Assembly (NCBI RefSeq): GCF_017377715.1 | Contig: NZ_JAFVMF010000011.1 | Location: 107,487-171,486, forward strand | Source: Acetobacter sacchari | GTDB taxonomy: Bacteria; Pseudomonadota; Alphaproteobacteria; Acetobacterales; Acetobacteraceae | Length of the DNA: 64,000 bases | Direction: 5' to 3' | Part shown: positions 25,515-34,115 of the stretch, one piece after another | Layout: each line of letters opens with the position of its first letter | Numbering within the stretch: position 1 is the first letter of the stretch | The notes under the pieces: generated by a model | What the model saw: the letters and a program-made list of their open reading frames with translations, nothing else | Told to the model about the DNA's origin: nothing | The model's database searches: none | Position numbers and translations under genes: made by a program

Positions 25515-26161
25515 TTGCATCCGCTAATCTGGTCACGGCTCTCGCTCTGACATTTGCCTTTGCTATCCTGACGCTTGCGGTAATTTCCGTCACAGCTTTC
25601 GTCAAGATCTCTGTCGTCTTGTTCCTGCTACGCACCGCTCTGGGAATCCAGCAGTCTCCGCCCAATGTCGTGCTGTATTCGATTGCCTTGATCCTGACCG
25701 TCTTTATCTCCGCCCCCATGGGACGCGATATTTATCAAGCAATCTCGGAAACAGATCGGAAATACGAAACCGTCACCGATTATCTCGATGCCTATAACCG
25801 TGCGCAGGCTCCCCTCACCCAGCGCCTGCTGCACTATACCCAGCCGCGGGAGCGTGCATTCTTCCTGAATGCGACAGAACGTTTGTGGCCCGAGGACATG
25901 CGATCCGGCCTGAATGCGGACTCCCTTCCCGTCCTGGTCCCAGCGTATCTGACAGCGGAATTGAGGCGCGCCTTCGAAATCGGCTTTCTGATCTACCTGC
26001 CCTTCATCGTTATCGATCTGGTCGTCACCACCATTCTCATTGCCATGGGCATGTCACAGGTGCAGCCCAACACGATCGCGACGCCGCTGAAGCTCCTGCT
26101 GTTTGTCCTGGCCGGTGGCTGGTCCCGGCTGCTTCACGGACTCGTACTCAGCTATGTCTAG
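25511..26161 (+). CDS. sctR: T3SS export apparatus protein SctR
   Basis: The 216-residue membrane protein matches the FliP/SctR family throughout: TAFVKISVVLFLLRTALG near the N-terminus, the conserved acidic/aromatic middle, and FLIYLPFIVIDLVVTTILIA, then PLKLLLFVLAGGWSRLLHGL near the end. Five SctR copies form the core of the export gate. It begins in an ATGA overlap with sctQ. Confidence 0.96.
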   Translation: MIASANLVTALALTFAFAILTLAVISVTAFVKISVVLFLLRTALGIQQSPPNVVLYSIALILTVFISAPMGRDIYQAISETDRKYETVTDYLDAYNRAQAPLTQRLLHYTQPRERAFFLNATERLWPEDMRSGLNADSLPVLVPAYLTAELRRAFEIGFLIYLPFIVIDLVVTTILIAMGMSQVQPNTIATPLKLLLFVLAGGWSRLLHGLVLSYV

Positions 26162-26184
26162 GGGTATCGCAATGGGCGTCGTCG

Positions 26185-26457
26185 ATGGATGACAGCACCC
26201 TCACGCAGCAGCTTTCGGACGCGCTGTTTCTTTTTGCCTCTATCGCGGGTCCGCCGCTGGCCGTTGCCGTCGTTGTCGGGTTGATCATTGGCCTGTTGCA
26301 GGCTGTCACCCAGCTTCAAGATCAGACAATGCCGCTGACCTTCAAGGTCGTCGCCGTCTGCGCGACGCTTTTGATTATGGCAACGTCGCTCTTTCCACCA
26401 CTTCTAACATTTACTGAGAATATGTTTGATGATTTTCCGGCCATGACCAAGTTTTGA
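26185..26457 (+). CDS. sctS: T3SS export apparatus protein SctS
   Basis: The product has 90 residues and two membrane helices (LAVAVVVGLIIGLLQAVTQ and VVAVCATLLIMATSL) with the family's LQDQTMPLTFK loop. The ATG at 26185 gives the normal length. Its ribosome site is weak, so translation may depend on coupling to sctR, whose stop lies 23 bases upstream. Confidence 0.93.
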   Translation: MDDSTLTQQLSDALFLFASIAGPPLAVAVVVGLIIGLLQAVTQLQDQTMPLTFKVVAVCATLLIMATSLFPPLLTFTENMFDDFPAMTKF

Positions 26458-26461
26458 GGCT

Positions 26462-27247
26462 ATGCTTTCCTCGACTTGGGAAGATCTTCTCGCTGCACTT
26501 ACCCTGGCCATGGCACGTCCGACCGGCGCCGCACTGGTCCTGCCAATCTTCACCCGCGCGCAGCTCGGCGGCCCGATCCGGGGGGCTTTTGCCTTCGCGC
26601 TCTGTTTGCCCGCAGCGCCAGGCATCTATGAATCGTTGATGGTCACGCCACAATCGACGCCCGCCCTGGCCCTTATGACCGCCAGGGAGATGGTCATCGG
26701 ACTGATGGTCGGTCTGGTCGTCGGCCTGCCGATCTGGGCCATTCAGAGCATTGGCGAGTTTATTGATACCCAGCGCAGCGCGACGCAGGGTCAGACCTCG
26801 GAATCCGGCACTGGTGGGCAGGAATCCCTCTCCGCAGTGCTGCTGTCAATGATGGCCATCGCGTTGTTCGTCATGGAAAACGGGCTGGGCTTACTGAATC
26901 GGACGCTGATCGAATCCGAGCTGTTGTGGCCACCTCTTTCCCTGACCCTAATCCCGCAACCCGGCTTCGGCATGTCGCTTTTGGGACTGCTTGACGGATT
27001 GACACGGACCTCGCTGACCGTCGCTGCTCCGATCATGTTAGCCATGATCTTGTGCGACGCCTGTGTGATCCTCCTGATGCGCGCGATTCCCAAACTGCAT
27101 CTTTACGATATTGCGCCGACCTTGAGAAACCTCGCATTCGTCATGATGATGATGCTGTATTCAGGCTGGTTACTTGCCTATGCGCGTCGAGGCATGGGGG
27201 GCGAGCATCATATCATCGAGCTGCTCAGGACGATCCTCACGCCATGA
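26462..27247 (+). CDS. sctT: T3SS export apparatus protein SctT
   Basis: The 261-residue membrane protein of the FliR/SctT family has several hydrophobic helices and the conserved block REMVIGLMVGLVVGLPIWAIQSIGEFIDTQRS. The conserved end LMRAIPKLHLYDIAPTLRN is also present. It caps the SctR5S4T1 gate. It follows sctS after 4 bases and overlaps sctU by 4. Confidence 0.95.
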   Translation: MLSSTWEDLLAALTLAMARPTGAALVLPIFTRAQLGGPIRGAFAFALCLPAAPGIYESLMVTPQSTPALALMTAREMVIGLMVGLVVGLPIWAIQSIGEFIDTQRSATQGQTSESGTGGQESLSAVLLSMMAIALFVMENGLGLLNRTLIESELLWPPLSLTLIPQPGFGMSLLGLLDGLTRTSLTVAAPIMLAMILCDACVILLMRAIPKLHLYDIAPTLRNLAFVMMMMLYSGWLLAYARRGMGGEHHIIELLRTILTP

Positions 27248-28290
27248 GCGTCGCCAGCAGCGAAGAGAAATCGCTCCCAGCCTCAGCCAGGAAGCTTGCT
27301 AATCAACGCAAAAAAGGCCATGTCGCCAGAGCCCCAGAGATGCAATCGGCCATCGTCTCGATCACCCTGATGGGATGGCTAGTATCGACAGCCCCGTCAC
27401 TAAGCAAGGCGGCCCAGGATCTGTTTCAAACGACAGGGCAGGCCCTGCAATTAGAATTCCCGGTAGCCATCAATACGATACTGATTTCTTCACGTACGCT
27501 CCTGCTACACTTTGCCCTTCTGCCGTTGTCGATTGCCTTTGTTGCCGCCTTCTTGGCAGGTTTCATTAACAACCGAGGCTTCATTTTCGCCCTCACGCCG
27601 GTCGTTCCCACGCCCGACAAGATCAATCCCCTGACGGGCTTCAAGAATCTTTTTAAAATCAATAATTTTGTCGATCTCGGTATGGCCGTGCTGAAGGCCT
27701 TTCTATTCGGCGCGGCCCTGATCGTCATTGGACTGCACACTGTTGACGATCTGATGCGCGTTCCGGAACTTCCGCTTGCCGGATTACCGAGCGTCCTGCA
27801 CGATATGCTGCTTCCGATGATTGGACCGGCTTGCGGCTGCTACCTTGTTTTCGGAATCGTCGACATGCTGATCAAACGTGCGCTTTTTCTCAAGGAAATG
27901 CGCATGACGCAGACTGAAGCGAAAAACGAACGCAAGGACATGACGGGCAACCCCCAGATCAAGCGTCAGCGACATCGACTTGCTGCAGAAAATCGACGGA
28001 ATCCGGCCCGTATCGGTCCGGCCCGCGCAACTTTGATGATCTGCTGCCCGGATCTGAGCGTGGGACTGCGCTACAAGCCTGGCGAAACATCGGTCCCACG
28101 GATCGTGTGCATCGGACGAGCCGCACGATCTGCTGATTTTCGGCGGATCGCCCATGAAAATCGCACACCGATCTGCTGGGATCAGGAATTGGCACAGAAT
28201 CTGGCTCGTGAGTTCAAGCCCGGTATGACCATCACACAAGCGTACTTCACATCCGTCGCCCGGGTGATTCAGACAACACCCCCGCCGTGA
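27244..28290 (+). CDS. sctU: T3SS switch protein SctU with altered autocleavage site
   Basis: The N-terminal half holds the membrane helices and the FlhB/SctU motif LTPVVPTPDKINPLTGFKNLF. The cytoplasmic domain is also recognisable (MTQTEAKNERKDMTGNPQIK; VGLRYKPGETSVPRI; ARSADFRRIAHENRTPI). The nearly invariant NPTH autocleavage motif should stand just before xxVGLRY, but the sequence there reads CCPDLSVGLRY (residues 267-277). The catalytic Asn is absent, so self-cleavage by the known mechanism is not expected. Flanking residues are in frame, so a simple frameshift does not explain it. Length (348) is normal. Confidence 0.92.
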   Translation: MSVASSEEKSLPASARKLANQRKKGHVARAPEMQSAIVSITLMGWLVSTAPSLSKAAQDLFQTTGQALQLEFPVAINTILISSRTLLLHFALLPLSIAFVAAFLAGFINNRGFIFALTPVVPTPDKINPLTGFKNLFKINNFVDLGMAVLKAFLFGAALIVIGLHTVDDLMRVPELPLAGLPSVLHDMLLPMIGPACGCYLVFGIVDMLIKRALFLKEMRMTQTEAKNERKDMTGNPQIKRQRHRLAAENRRNPARIGPARATLMICCPDLSVGLRYKPGETSVPRIVCIGRAARSADFRRIAHENRTPICWDQELAQNLAREFKPGMTITQAYFTSVARVIQTTPPP

Positions 28291-28311
28291 GCATATCTAG
28301 CAGTCGCGGCG

Positions 28312-28343
28312 GTCAGGATGAAATCAGTTAAGCAGATTACTGT
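28312..28343 (+). promoter_or_regulatory. tts-box-like promoter of the 28406 gene
   Basis: GTCAGGATGAAATCAGT at 28312-28328 keeps both half-sites 11 bases apart (second one ATCAG), with TACTGT at 28338-28343 in the -10 place. It is the weakest half-site match but keeps exact geometry. Confidence 0.6.
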
Positions 28344-28405
28344 TCGGCACAATCCCGACAAAGTCGGGTCGTTTCTCGGGCTACTTGTCGGAAGACGCAG
28401 GTTCC

Positions 28406-29395
28406 ATGATCGACAATATGACAAATGGTGTGGCGCTCGCGCGCATCGCCGACACGGCCATTTCAGACAAGAACTCCAATGACACACAGAGTCTTCTACG
28501 GGAAATACAGGAATTGACCGAACTCTTTGAGGAAATTCTTGCCAAGGAAGGTGGTCAAAAGACCGGAAATGGCGGTGACCCCGCAGAATCATCCCTGGCG
28601 AAGGGATTAGGCGCAGTTGCACCATTTGCAGATATCAGCAAGACACCTGTCAATACACCGGCTCCGTCCCCCGCCGGTTTGGCGGCGACGCCCCTGAACG
28701 CGACACCACCTGCGATGGTGCAGGTTGCTTTGCCACTATCGCCTTTCGACAAGACGACCCTGGCCAATTCGGCGCTAACCGCCGGATCGTCAGACGCTGG
28801 GGCCTCCTGTACCTCGGCGGGCTCGGGCAATAATGCCATGGTCATTACAAACACTAGCAATCATGATGAAAAAATTGGCCAATTCCTAAATGGTGGCTCT
28901 ATCACCCAACCCGCGGCCGAAATAGACCTCAAGCCGGGCCAGACAGGCACATTGCGATACCAGAACGGAGAAGGTGGCTTCGATGCCGAGGCCAATTCCT
29001 CTGGACAATTCCAACCTACCGCCAGTCGCCTGGAGTTCTACGCGGACAGCAAGGGCATGAATAACGACGACGTCAGCTATATCGACGGGGACAATGCTGC
29101 GATTTCCGTCAATGACGGGCACGGTCGTTTCGCTGGGGAAACCCAGAGCATGGCATTCTCTGCGCCATCCGATATCGTCTCACGCGACTCTGGGGGACTT
29201 CCGACTATAACGGGATGGTACGATGGCAGCACCCAAGCGATGCAGGCAGGGGGCGCCTACATACAGGACAAGCTTGGCGGAACTGGCGCCGCTTACATCC
29301 ATCCTGACGACGATCGGAATGCAACGGAAAAAAATCCTATGACGATGGAGCAGGATTCATCGGCAACGTACTACGTTGAGTTCGGTGAAGCCTGA
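28406..29395 (+). CDS. Candidate T3SS effector with a beta-rich C-terminal domain
   Basis: From the ATG at 28406 the protein is 329 residues. It has no Sec signal, a Ser/Thr/Asn/Asp-rich N-terminus, a Pro/Ala linker (about 70-110), and then a domain that looks beta-rich (NNAMVITNTSNHDEKIGQFLNGG; LKPGQTGTLRYQNGEGGF; SRLEFYADSKGMNNDDVSYIDGDNAAISV). No family was identified with confidence. The tts-box-like promoter immediately upstream and the position after sctU mark it as a probable secreted substrate. Confidence 0.7.
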   Translation: MIDNMTNGVALARIADTAISDKNSNDTQSLLREIQELTELFEEILAKEGGQKTGNGGDPAESSLAKGLGAVAPFADISKTPVNTPAPSPAGLAATPLNATPPAMVQVALPLSPFDKTTLANSALTAGSSDAGASCTSAGSGNNAMVITNTSNHDEKIGQFLNGGSITQPAAEIDLKPGQTGTLRYQNGEGGFDAEANSSGQFQPTASRLEFYADSKGMNNDDVSYIDGDNAAISVNDGHGRFAGETQSMAFSAPSDIVSRDSGGLPTITGWYDGSTQAMQAGGAYIQDKLGGTGAAYIHPDDDRNATEKNPMTMEQDSSATYYVEFGEA

Positions 29396-29449
29396 TTTTC
29401 CAAACACCCAAGGCGCTGCGAATTTCAGCCTCTCCATTATGATGCTCAA

Positions 29450-29481
29450 GTCAGGTTATCGACAGCCTGACGTGTCATATC
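29450..29481 (+). promoter_or_regulatory. tts-box-like promoter of the 29563 gene
   Basis: GTCAGGTTATCGACAGC at 29450-29466 has half-sites GTCAG and GACAG 11 bases apart. It is the closest of the five to the rhizobial tts box core as I remember it (TCAGCTTnTCGAAAGCT). CATATC occupies the -10 position. Confidence 0.65.
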
Positions 29482-29562
29482 CATCGAGGAAGAAATTGCA
29501 ATTTGCGTTGCCCAAATAAACAATCATGTTGATAGACAGAATCACATCAGCGGGAGATCACA

Positions 29563-30054
29563 ATGACCAGTAGCATTCATCGAAGCAACAGCTCTGCATC
29601 TCTCGAATCATTTCATTCTGCCAGAACGTCGGCCCCGGCGGGGAACGAAGGTGAAGGATTCGAACTGCCACGTCCTTTATTGACAGGATCGCATGAACAT
29701 CGCACGGAGAGTGGGCTTGCAACACCCGTGCATCCGCTAACGACTCTGGCCGATGGCGCAGGGGAAGTTGCGGAAGAAGGCGGCGCCGCACTCGAAATGA
29801 ACCCGAAGGACAATAATAATTTACTAGGCATCTTCAAGAAACATAATGGTGAAAGTCTCATGGACTTTGGGGACCGGTTTGATAAGAGCCTGAAGCCACT
29901 CACCGTCAGCACGGCTCTGCTTTCCCAGCTTACCGCCCTCGCCAATTTCGGAATGTCGGCGGATTCATTTTCTGAAAAGCAAAATTCCTCTTCTTCCGAA
30001 AGTGGCGCTCCCGACGCAAATCCCGCATCGGGAGCCGAGAACCAAAGTTCATAA
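29563..30054 (+). CDS. Candidate small T3SS-secreted protein
   Basis: The 163-residue product has a strongly Ser/His/Arg-rich start (MTSSIHRSNSSASLESFHS), typical of type III signals, no Sec signal and no Cys. A short amphipathic region lies at about 95-130 (SLMDFGDRFDKSLKPLTVSTALL) and the tail is Ser/Glu-rich. GGGAGATCACA precedes the ATG. No homologue was recognised. Its own tts-box-like promoter is the main evidence for a role in secretion. Confidence 0.65.
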   Translation: MTSSIHRSNSSASLESFHSARTSAPAGNEGEGFELPRPLLTGSHEHRTESGLATPVHPLTTLADGAGEVAEEGGAALEMNPKDNNNLLGIFKKHNGESLMDFGDRFDKSLKPLTVSTALLSQLTALANFGMSADSFSEKQNSSSSESGAPDANPASGAENQSS

Positions 30055-30394
30055 GGCGATTCTAACTGTCTAAATTTCGACATTTGTCGGTGAGGACTCT
30101 ATACGAATTCTCTCAATATGTTTTACCGTCACCGCGGATTCGGCTCCTGTGAGACACATCCGTCGCAGTGCCCGAGTCTGCGGGCCATTACTTTGCGATT
30201 ACAAATCTGCAATCGTGATCGATCGAAGAATATTTGATTGATTCTGCAGTGTCCTAATTCAGCTCACCATGCACGTCTTGATGGTTCTTTGCGACGATAT
30301 TCGATTGTCGTACAAAAGAGCGGAATATTTCAATCGCTAATCTGCGTCATGAATGGAAAGCGAGGACGAAGCACTGTTATCCGCCCGTAAGAAT

Positions 30395-30649
30395 TCAAAG
30401 TAAATCCGCAGACATATAACGACTGACGCCATGAGCAAGATCAAAGCGACCAAACGTCCCCCCCTTAGCACGGGACTGACGGTCAGCAATGATCTCATGA
30501 TCAAGTGCGGCTCTCTGCTGGATCAGATAGTGATCGTGCGGGAGGACGGGGCCGTTAGAGCTGATTGTAGGACGATATTCACCACTGAACATGGGAGTGC
30601 CGGATTCTGATGTATGAACCTTAACACGTGATTCAATCGGACCCCTCAC
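30395..30649 (-). pseudogene. Catalase (KatA/KatE type), N-terminal fragment
   Basis: Reading leftward, TSESGTPMFSGEYRPTISSN, then GPVLPHDHYLIQQRAALDHE, then RAKGGTFGRFDLAHGVSRY match the N-terminus of monofunctional haem catalases (usually TT.SGAPV......GP.GP.LLQDHYLIE...FNRERIPER..HAKG.GAFG.FEVT.D...YT). The catalytic His of HAKG is replaced by Arg, and the remaining 400 residues are absent. The rest of 30055-30949 shows no gene. Confidence 0.7.
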
Positions 30650-30853
30650 TTGATGAGTTCGGATAGGCTACCCTTCATGAGTAAGCAATGAGCATGCCGC
30701 CATTATTAATAAAGTCCGGATTCTATCTAATCGCGTGTACTATTATCAAGGCACGATTGCCATTTTTTGTCGCGCGCCAAGGAGTCCAATTAATTTCGAA
30801 ATAATAATGAGTATTAGAATAGGCAAAACCGATCAGAGGCATAAAACAAACCT

Positions 30854-30890
30854 GATATCAAAGCGTCAGACTATTGGATATGGCTATAGC
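30854..30890 (+). promoter_or_regulatory. Possible OxyR site upstream of katG
   Basis: GATATC at 30854-30859 and GATATGGCTATAGCC at 30877-30891 lie 60-96 bases before katG. The second resembles GATATCGGCTATAGGC in the oxyR leader (5270-5285). OxyR sites often contain ATAG/CTAT elements, so a shared operator is plausible. Confidence 0.4.
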
Positions 30891-30949
30891 CCGAAAGGCG
30901 CCATCGATTAAGAGACGAGGGCGTCACGTCTAGGCTTGGGAGCCCTGTA

Positions 30950-33211
30950 ATGACAAAAAAGAAAAAATTTATCGCATTTATATTATGCGGAACGATTTGC
31001 GGTTCGATGAACTCCTACGCACGCGCAGACGGAGTTGAAAAATCGAACCAGTTTTACTGGCCTACCTCCCTCGATCTGGGCCCGCTCCGGTTTCACAATA
31101 TTGAGTCAGATCCTTACGGATCTGACTACGCGCGTGATTATCAGAAGAAGTTCTCGACGCTAAATCTCGCCGACGTTCGCTCGGATATCCTGAAGGTTAT
31201 AACCACTTCCCAAGATTGGTGGCCTGCGGATTATGGTAATTATGGGCCGTTCTTCATCCGTATGGCGTGGCATAATGCAGGGACCTACCGCGTCCTGGAT
31301 GGTCGAGGTGGAGAGGAAGGCGCACAGCAGCGTTTCGCCGAACTCAACAGTTGGCCCGATAATGCGAGCCTGGACAAGGCGCGGCGCCTGTTGTGGCCAG
31401 TGAAGCAGAAATATGGCGAAAAGCTTTCCTGGGGCGATCTGATTGTTCTGACGGGTGATGTCGCGCTGACGTCCATGGGCTTTAAGACCCTCGGATTCGT
31501 TGGAGGCCGCCCAGATGATTGGCAGTCGGAGCAGGTCTACTGGGGGCCCGGGACGAAGTTCTTCCCGGACAAATCTGCCATTCAGGGCAAGTTCGACGCG
31601 CAGGGCGCGGCACACCTCGAAAAGCCGCTCGGCGCAACGAATAAAGGCCTGATCTACGTCAATCCGGAAGGGCCAGGTGGCGTTCCAGACCCCGCAGGGG
31701 CGGCCAAGATGATCCGTCTTGCGTTCGGTCGAATGGCGATGAATGACGAAGAGACGGTCGCGTTGATCGCTGGCGGTCACACCTTTGGTAAAGCCCACGG
31801 CGCGGCCTCGGCACGCTGCATCGGAGCCGCGCCGGAGGGCGCATCCGTTGAGCAGCAGGGTCTCGGTTGGAAAAATAGTTGCGTTAAGGGCCCGCTGAAG
31901 GCGACGGACGCAGTCACCAGTGGCCTCGAAGGCGCATGGTCGTCCGATCCGATTCACTTCACCAGTCAGTATCTTGATAATCTTTTGGGTCATGAGTGGG
32001 TCCAGACAAAAAGTCCGGCTGGGGCCACGCAGTGGGTGCCCACGGATGCGGCGAACGTTGTTCCAGATGCGAGTGAACCAACCAACCGCGCAAAATTGCA
32101 CCCGCTGATGATGTTTACGACCGACATCGCTCTGAAGACTGATCCGGCCTATCGCGCCATTATTGAGCGCTGGGCCAAGAACCCGAATGAGTTCGCCGAT
32201 GCGTTCGCTCGCGCCTGGTTCAAGCTCGTTGTTCGCGACATGGGGCCGAAGTCGCGCTATTTCGGGTCCGAAGTGCCGACGCAGACGTTCCTCTGGCAGG
32301 ATCCTTTGCCGAAAGCGGAATACGGGCAGATCAGTCAAGCTGATGTTACGATCCTGAAGTCTGCGATCGCCGCTTCCGGCCTGTCGAACCGAGAGATGAT
32401 CAAGACAGCATGGGCGGCTGCAGCTTCTCATCGCACGACGGATCATCGCGGCGGCGTCAATGGCGCCCGCATTGCTCTGGAGCCCCAAGACAACTGGGCG
32501 GTGAACGATCCAGAAGAACTGAAGGGCGTTCTGGCGACACTCAAAACAGTAAAGGATCACTTCAACGCGGGTCAGCATGGCGGACATAAAGTTTCTCTGG
32601 CCGACGTGATCGTCCTGGCGGGCAATGTCGGCCTCGAAGCGGCGGCGCATCAGGCTGGCGTGACTATCCACATACCCTTCGCCCCTGGCCGCGTTGATGC
32701 CACGCAGGCGCAGACAGATGTCGCTTCTTTTGCCGTGCTTGAACCGACGGCGGACGCGTTTCGTAACTATTACCGCAGCGTGCCGGATGGGAAGTCGCCC
32801 ACTGACGCGCTGGTTGACCGTGCCAGCACGTTAGACCTCACGATCCCGGAGATGACGGTTCTCCTCGGAGGCATGCGCTCACTCGACGTCAATACAGGCC
32901 ACTCTCCAAACGGGGTTCTCACCAACCGCCCAGGCCAATTGAGCAACGACTTCCTCGTCAATGTTCTGAGCATGGACACGCGCTGGGAAAAGGCGGCTGA
33001 TCAGCCAGGTGTTTATGAAGGATTTGATCGAAAGACCGGCACGAAGCGCTGGACGGCGACGGATGTCGATCTGGTGTTCGGTGCGAATTCCGAACTGCGC
33101 GCGACGGCCGAAGTCTATGCTTCCGCAGACTCACAGCAGAAGTTCTATAGCGATTTCGTCAAGGCGTGGACCAAGGTCATGACGCTTGATCGCTTCGATC
33201 TTCAGCACTGA
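30950..33211 (+). CDS. katG: Exported catalase-peroxidase KatG
   Basis: The 753-residue protein has the full two-domain KatG layout after a Sec signal peptide ([24 protein letters not shown]), so it should act in the periplasm. The distal haem pocket [11 protein letters not shown] and the proximal His in [10 protein letters not shown] are intact. So are the three residues of the Trp-Tyr-Met adduct that gives catalase activity: Trp in MAWHNAG, Tyr in LIYVNPEGP, and Met in GRMAMND. KatG removes hydrogen peroxide. The following pseudoazurin gene may supply electrons to the peroxidase reaction or simply be co-regulated. The ORF antisense to it is a codon-bias shadow. Confidence 0.96.
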   Translation: MTKKKKFIAFILCGTICGSMNSYARADGVEKSNQFYWPTSLDLGPLRFHNIESDPYGSDYARDYQKKFSTLNLADVRSDILKVITTSQDWWPADYGNYGPFFIRMAWHNAGTYRVLDGRGGEEGAQQRFAELNSWPDNASLDKARRLLWPVKQKYGEKLSWGDLIVLTGDVALTSMGFKTLGFVGGRPDDWQSEQVYWGPGTKFFPDKSAIQGKFDAQGAAHLEKPLGATNKGLIYVNPEGPGGVPDPAGAAKMIRLAFGRMAMNDEETVALIAGGHTFGKAHGAASARCIGAAPEGASVEQQGLGWKNSCVKGPLKATDAVTSGLEGAWSSDPIHFTSQYLDNLLGHEWVQTKSPAGATQWVPTDAANVVPDASEPTNRAKLHPLMMFTTDIALKTDPAYRAIIERWAKNPNEFADAFARAWFKLVVRDMGPKSRYFGSEVPTQTFLWQDPLPKAEYGQISQADVTILKSAIAASGLSNREMIKTAWAAAASHRTTDHRGGVNGARIALEPQDNWAVNDPEELKGVLATLKTVKDHFNAGQHGGHKVSLADVIVLAGNVGLEAAAHQAGVTIHIPFAPGRVDATQAQTDVASFAVLEPTADAFRNYYRSVPDGKSPTDALVDRASTLDLTIPEMTVLLGGMRSLDVNTGHSPNGVLTNRPGQLSNDFLVNVLSMDTRWEKAADQPGVYEGFDRKTGTKRWTATDVDLVFGANSELRATAEVYASADSQQKFYSDFVKAWTKVMTLDRFDLQH

Positions 33212-33226
33212 GGCAGACCGCAATAC

Positions 33227-33252
33227 CCCGCCGCCGGACCGACGGCGGGTTT
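33227..33252 (+). terminator. Hairpin between katG and pseudoazurin
   Basis: CCCGCCG at 33227-33233 pairs with CGGCGGG at 33243-33249, followed by only three T residues. It could attenuate transcription between katG and the next gene, or simply protect mRNA. Confidence 0.4.
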
Positions 33253-33266
33253 GCAGGAGAAACAGG

Positions 33267-33707
33267 ATGAAAATCGCAATTGCTCTGTCGGCGTGCCTGT
33301 GTGCGTCGCCGGCAGCGGCCTTCGCTGGTACGGTCGACGTTCAGATGGTCAACACTTCATCGGACGGAGGACCGGGTTTTAGCCCCGATATCGTTCGGAT
33401 CGCCCCAGGTGACAGCGTTCATTTCGTTGCGAGCAGTCCAGGGCACACAGTACAATCTATACCGAATATGGTTCCTGAAGGTGCGCAAGCGTTTTCGAGT
33501 AACGCGAGTGAGGATTTGACGGTGACTTTTCAGAAACCGGGAATATACGGCTATAAATGTGGTCCTCATTACATGATAGGAATGGTTGGCGTCGTCATTG
33601 TCGGGGATATCCGGAACGAGGGCGCCGTCAAGAAGGTTTCACACAGCGGTATGGCGGCAAGCGCTTTCACGACGATTTTCGAGCAAATCGACCTCGCTTC
33701 GCGATGA
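33267..33707 (+). CDS. Pseudoazurin-type blue copper protein
   Basis: The 146-residue product has a Sec signal peptide (LSACLCASPAAAFAG) and a cupredoxin fold. The type-1 copper ligands are visible: His in SSPGHTVQSIP, and Cys, His and Met in GYKCGPHYMIGMVG. Pseudoazurins carry single electrons in the periplasm to reductases or peroxidases. The ATG at 33267 follows GGAGAAACAGG, 55 bases after katG, so the pair may be one transcript. The C-terminal helical extension is normal for pseudoazurin. Confidence 0.93.
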   Translation: MKIAIALSACLCASPAAAFAGTVDVQMVNTSSDGGPGFSPDIVRIAPGDSVHFVASSPGHTVQSIPNMVPEGAQAFSSNASEDLTVTFQKPGIYGYKCGPHYMIGMVGVVIVGDIRNEGAVKKVSHSGMAASAFTTIFEQIDLASR

Positions 33708-33785
33708 ATTCCGAACTTTAATCTCACAATATTCACAGAAAACAAAATACATTCAATATCAAATCGTCAGAAGGGAGACGGAAAC

Positions 33786-34115
33786 ATGTTGGGAAAAACG
33801 GGAAATGAACTCTCCTTGCTGGCAAAGTTTCTCAAGGGGCGAGTCATCGTTATCGATATAGCCCTCGACAACAGGCCTGTTTCATCGGCCTACGAGCAGT
33901 CATTGAGTCTGATCACTGCAAAGGTGCCGAATATCAAGCTGATTAGCCGGGTTAGAACTAGCCGCTTCTGTGTCCCTATCAAGAGGCCATCGTTCAATGT
34001 AGAATTGGGTGACGGCATGCTTGTAGGTACTTATGATGGCCCCCCTGCAGTGGAGGCAATTGTAAATTTTCTTACCTCTAATCTTGTGAAGACAGGGGGC
34101 GACCTCGCTGCCTGA
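33786..34115 (+). CDS. Hypothetical cytosolic protein
   Basis: This 109-residue frame follows a GGGAGACGGAAAC ribosome site and has natural composition (RVIVIDIALDNRPVSS; VEAIVNFLTSNLVKTGG). An alpha/beta fold is likely. No family was recognised, and no signal peptide is present. It may be co-transcribed with pseudoazurin, 78 bases upstream. Confidence 0.5.
   Translation: MLGKTGNELSLLAKFLKGRVIVIDIALDNRPVSSAYEQSLSLITAKVPNIKLISRVRTSRFCVPIKRPSFNVELGDGMLVGTYDGPPAVEAIVNFLTSNLVKTGGDLAA

Noticed and set aside
31160..32671. 503-residue open frame antisense to katG
   Set aside because: It lies wholly inside katG, has no ribosome site or family signature, and long antisense frames are expected from codon bias in GC-rich genes.
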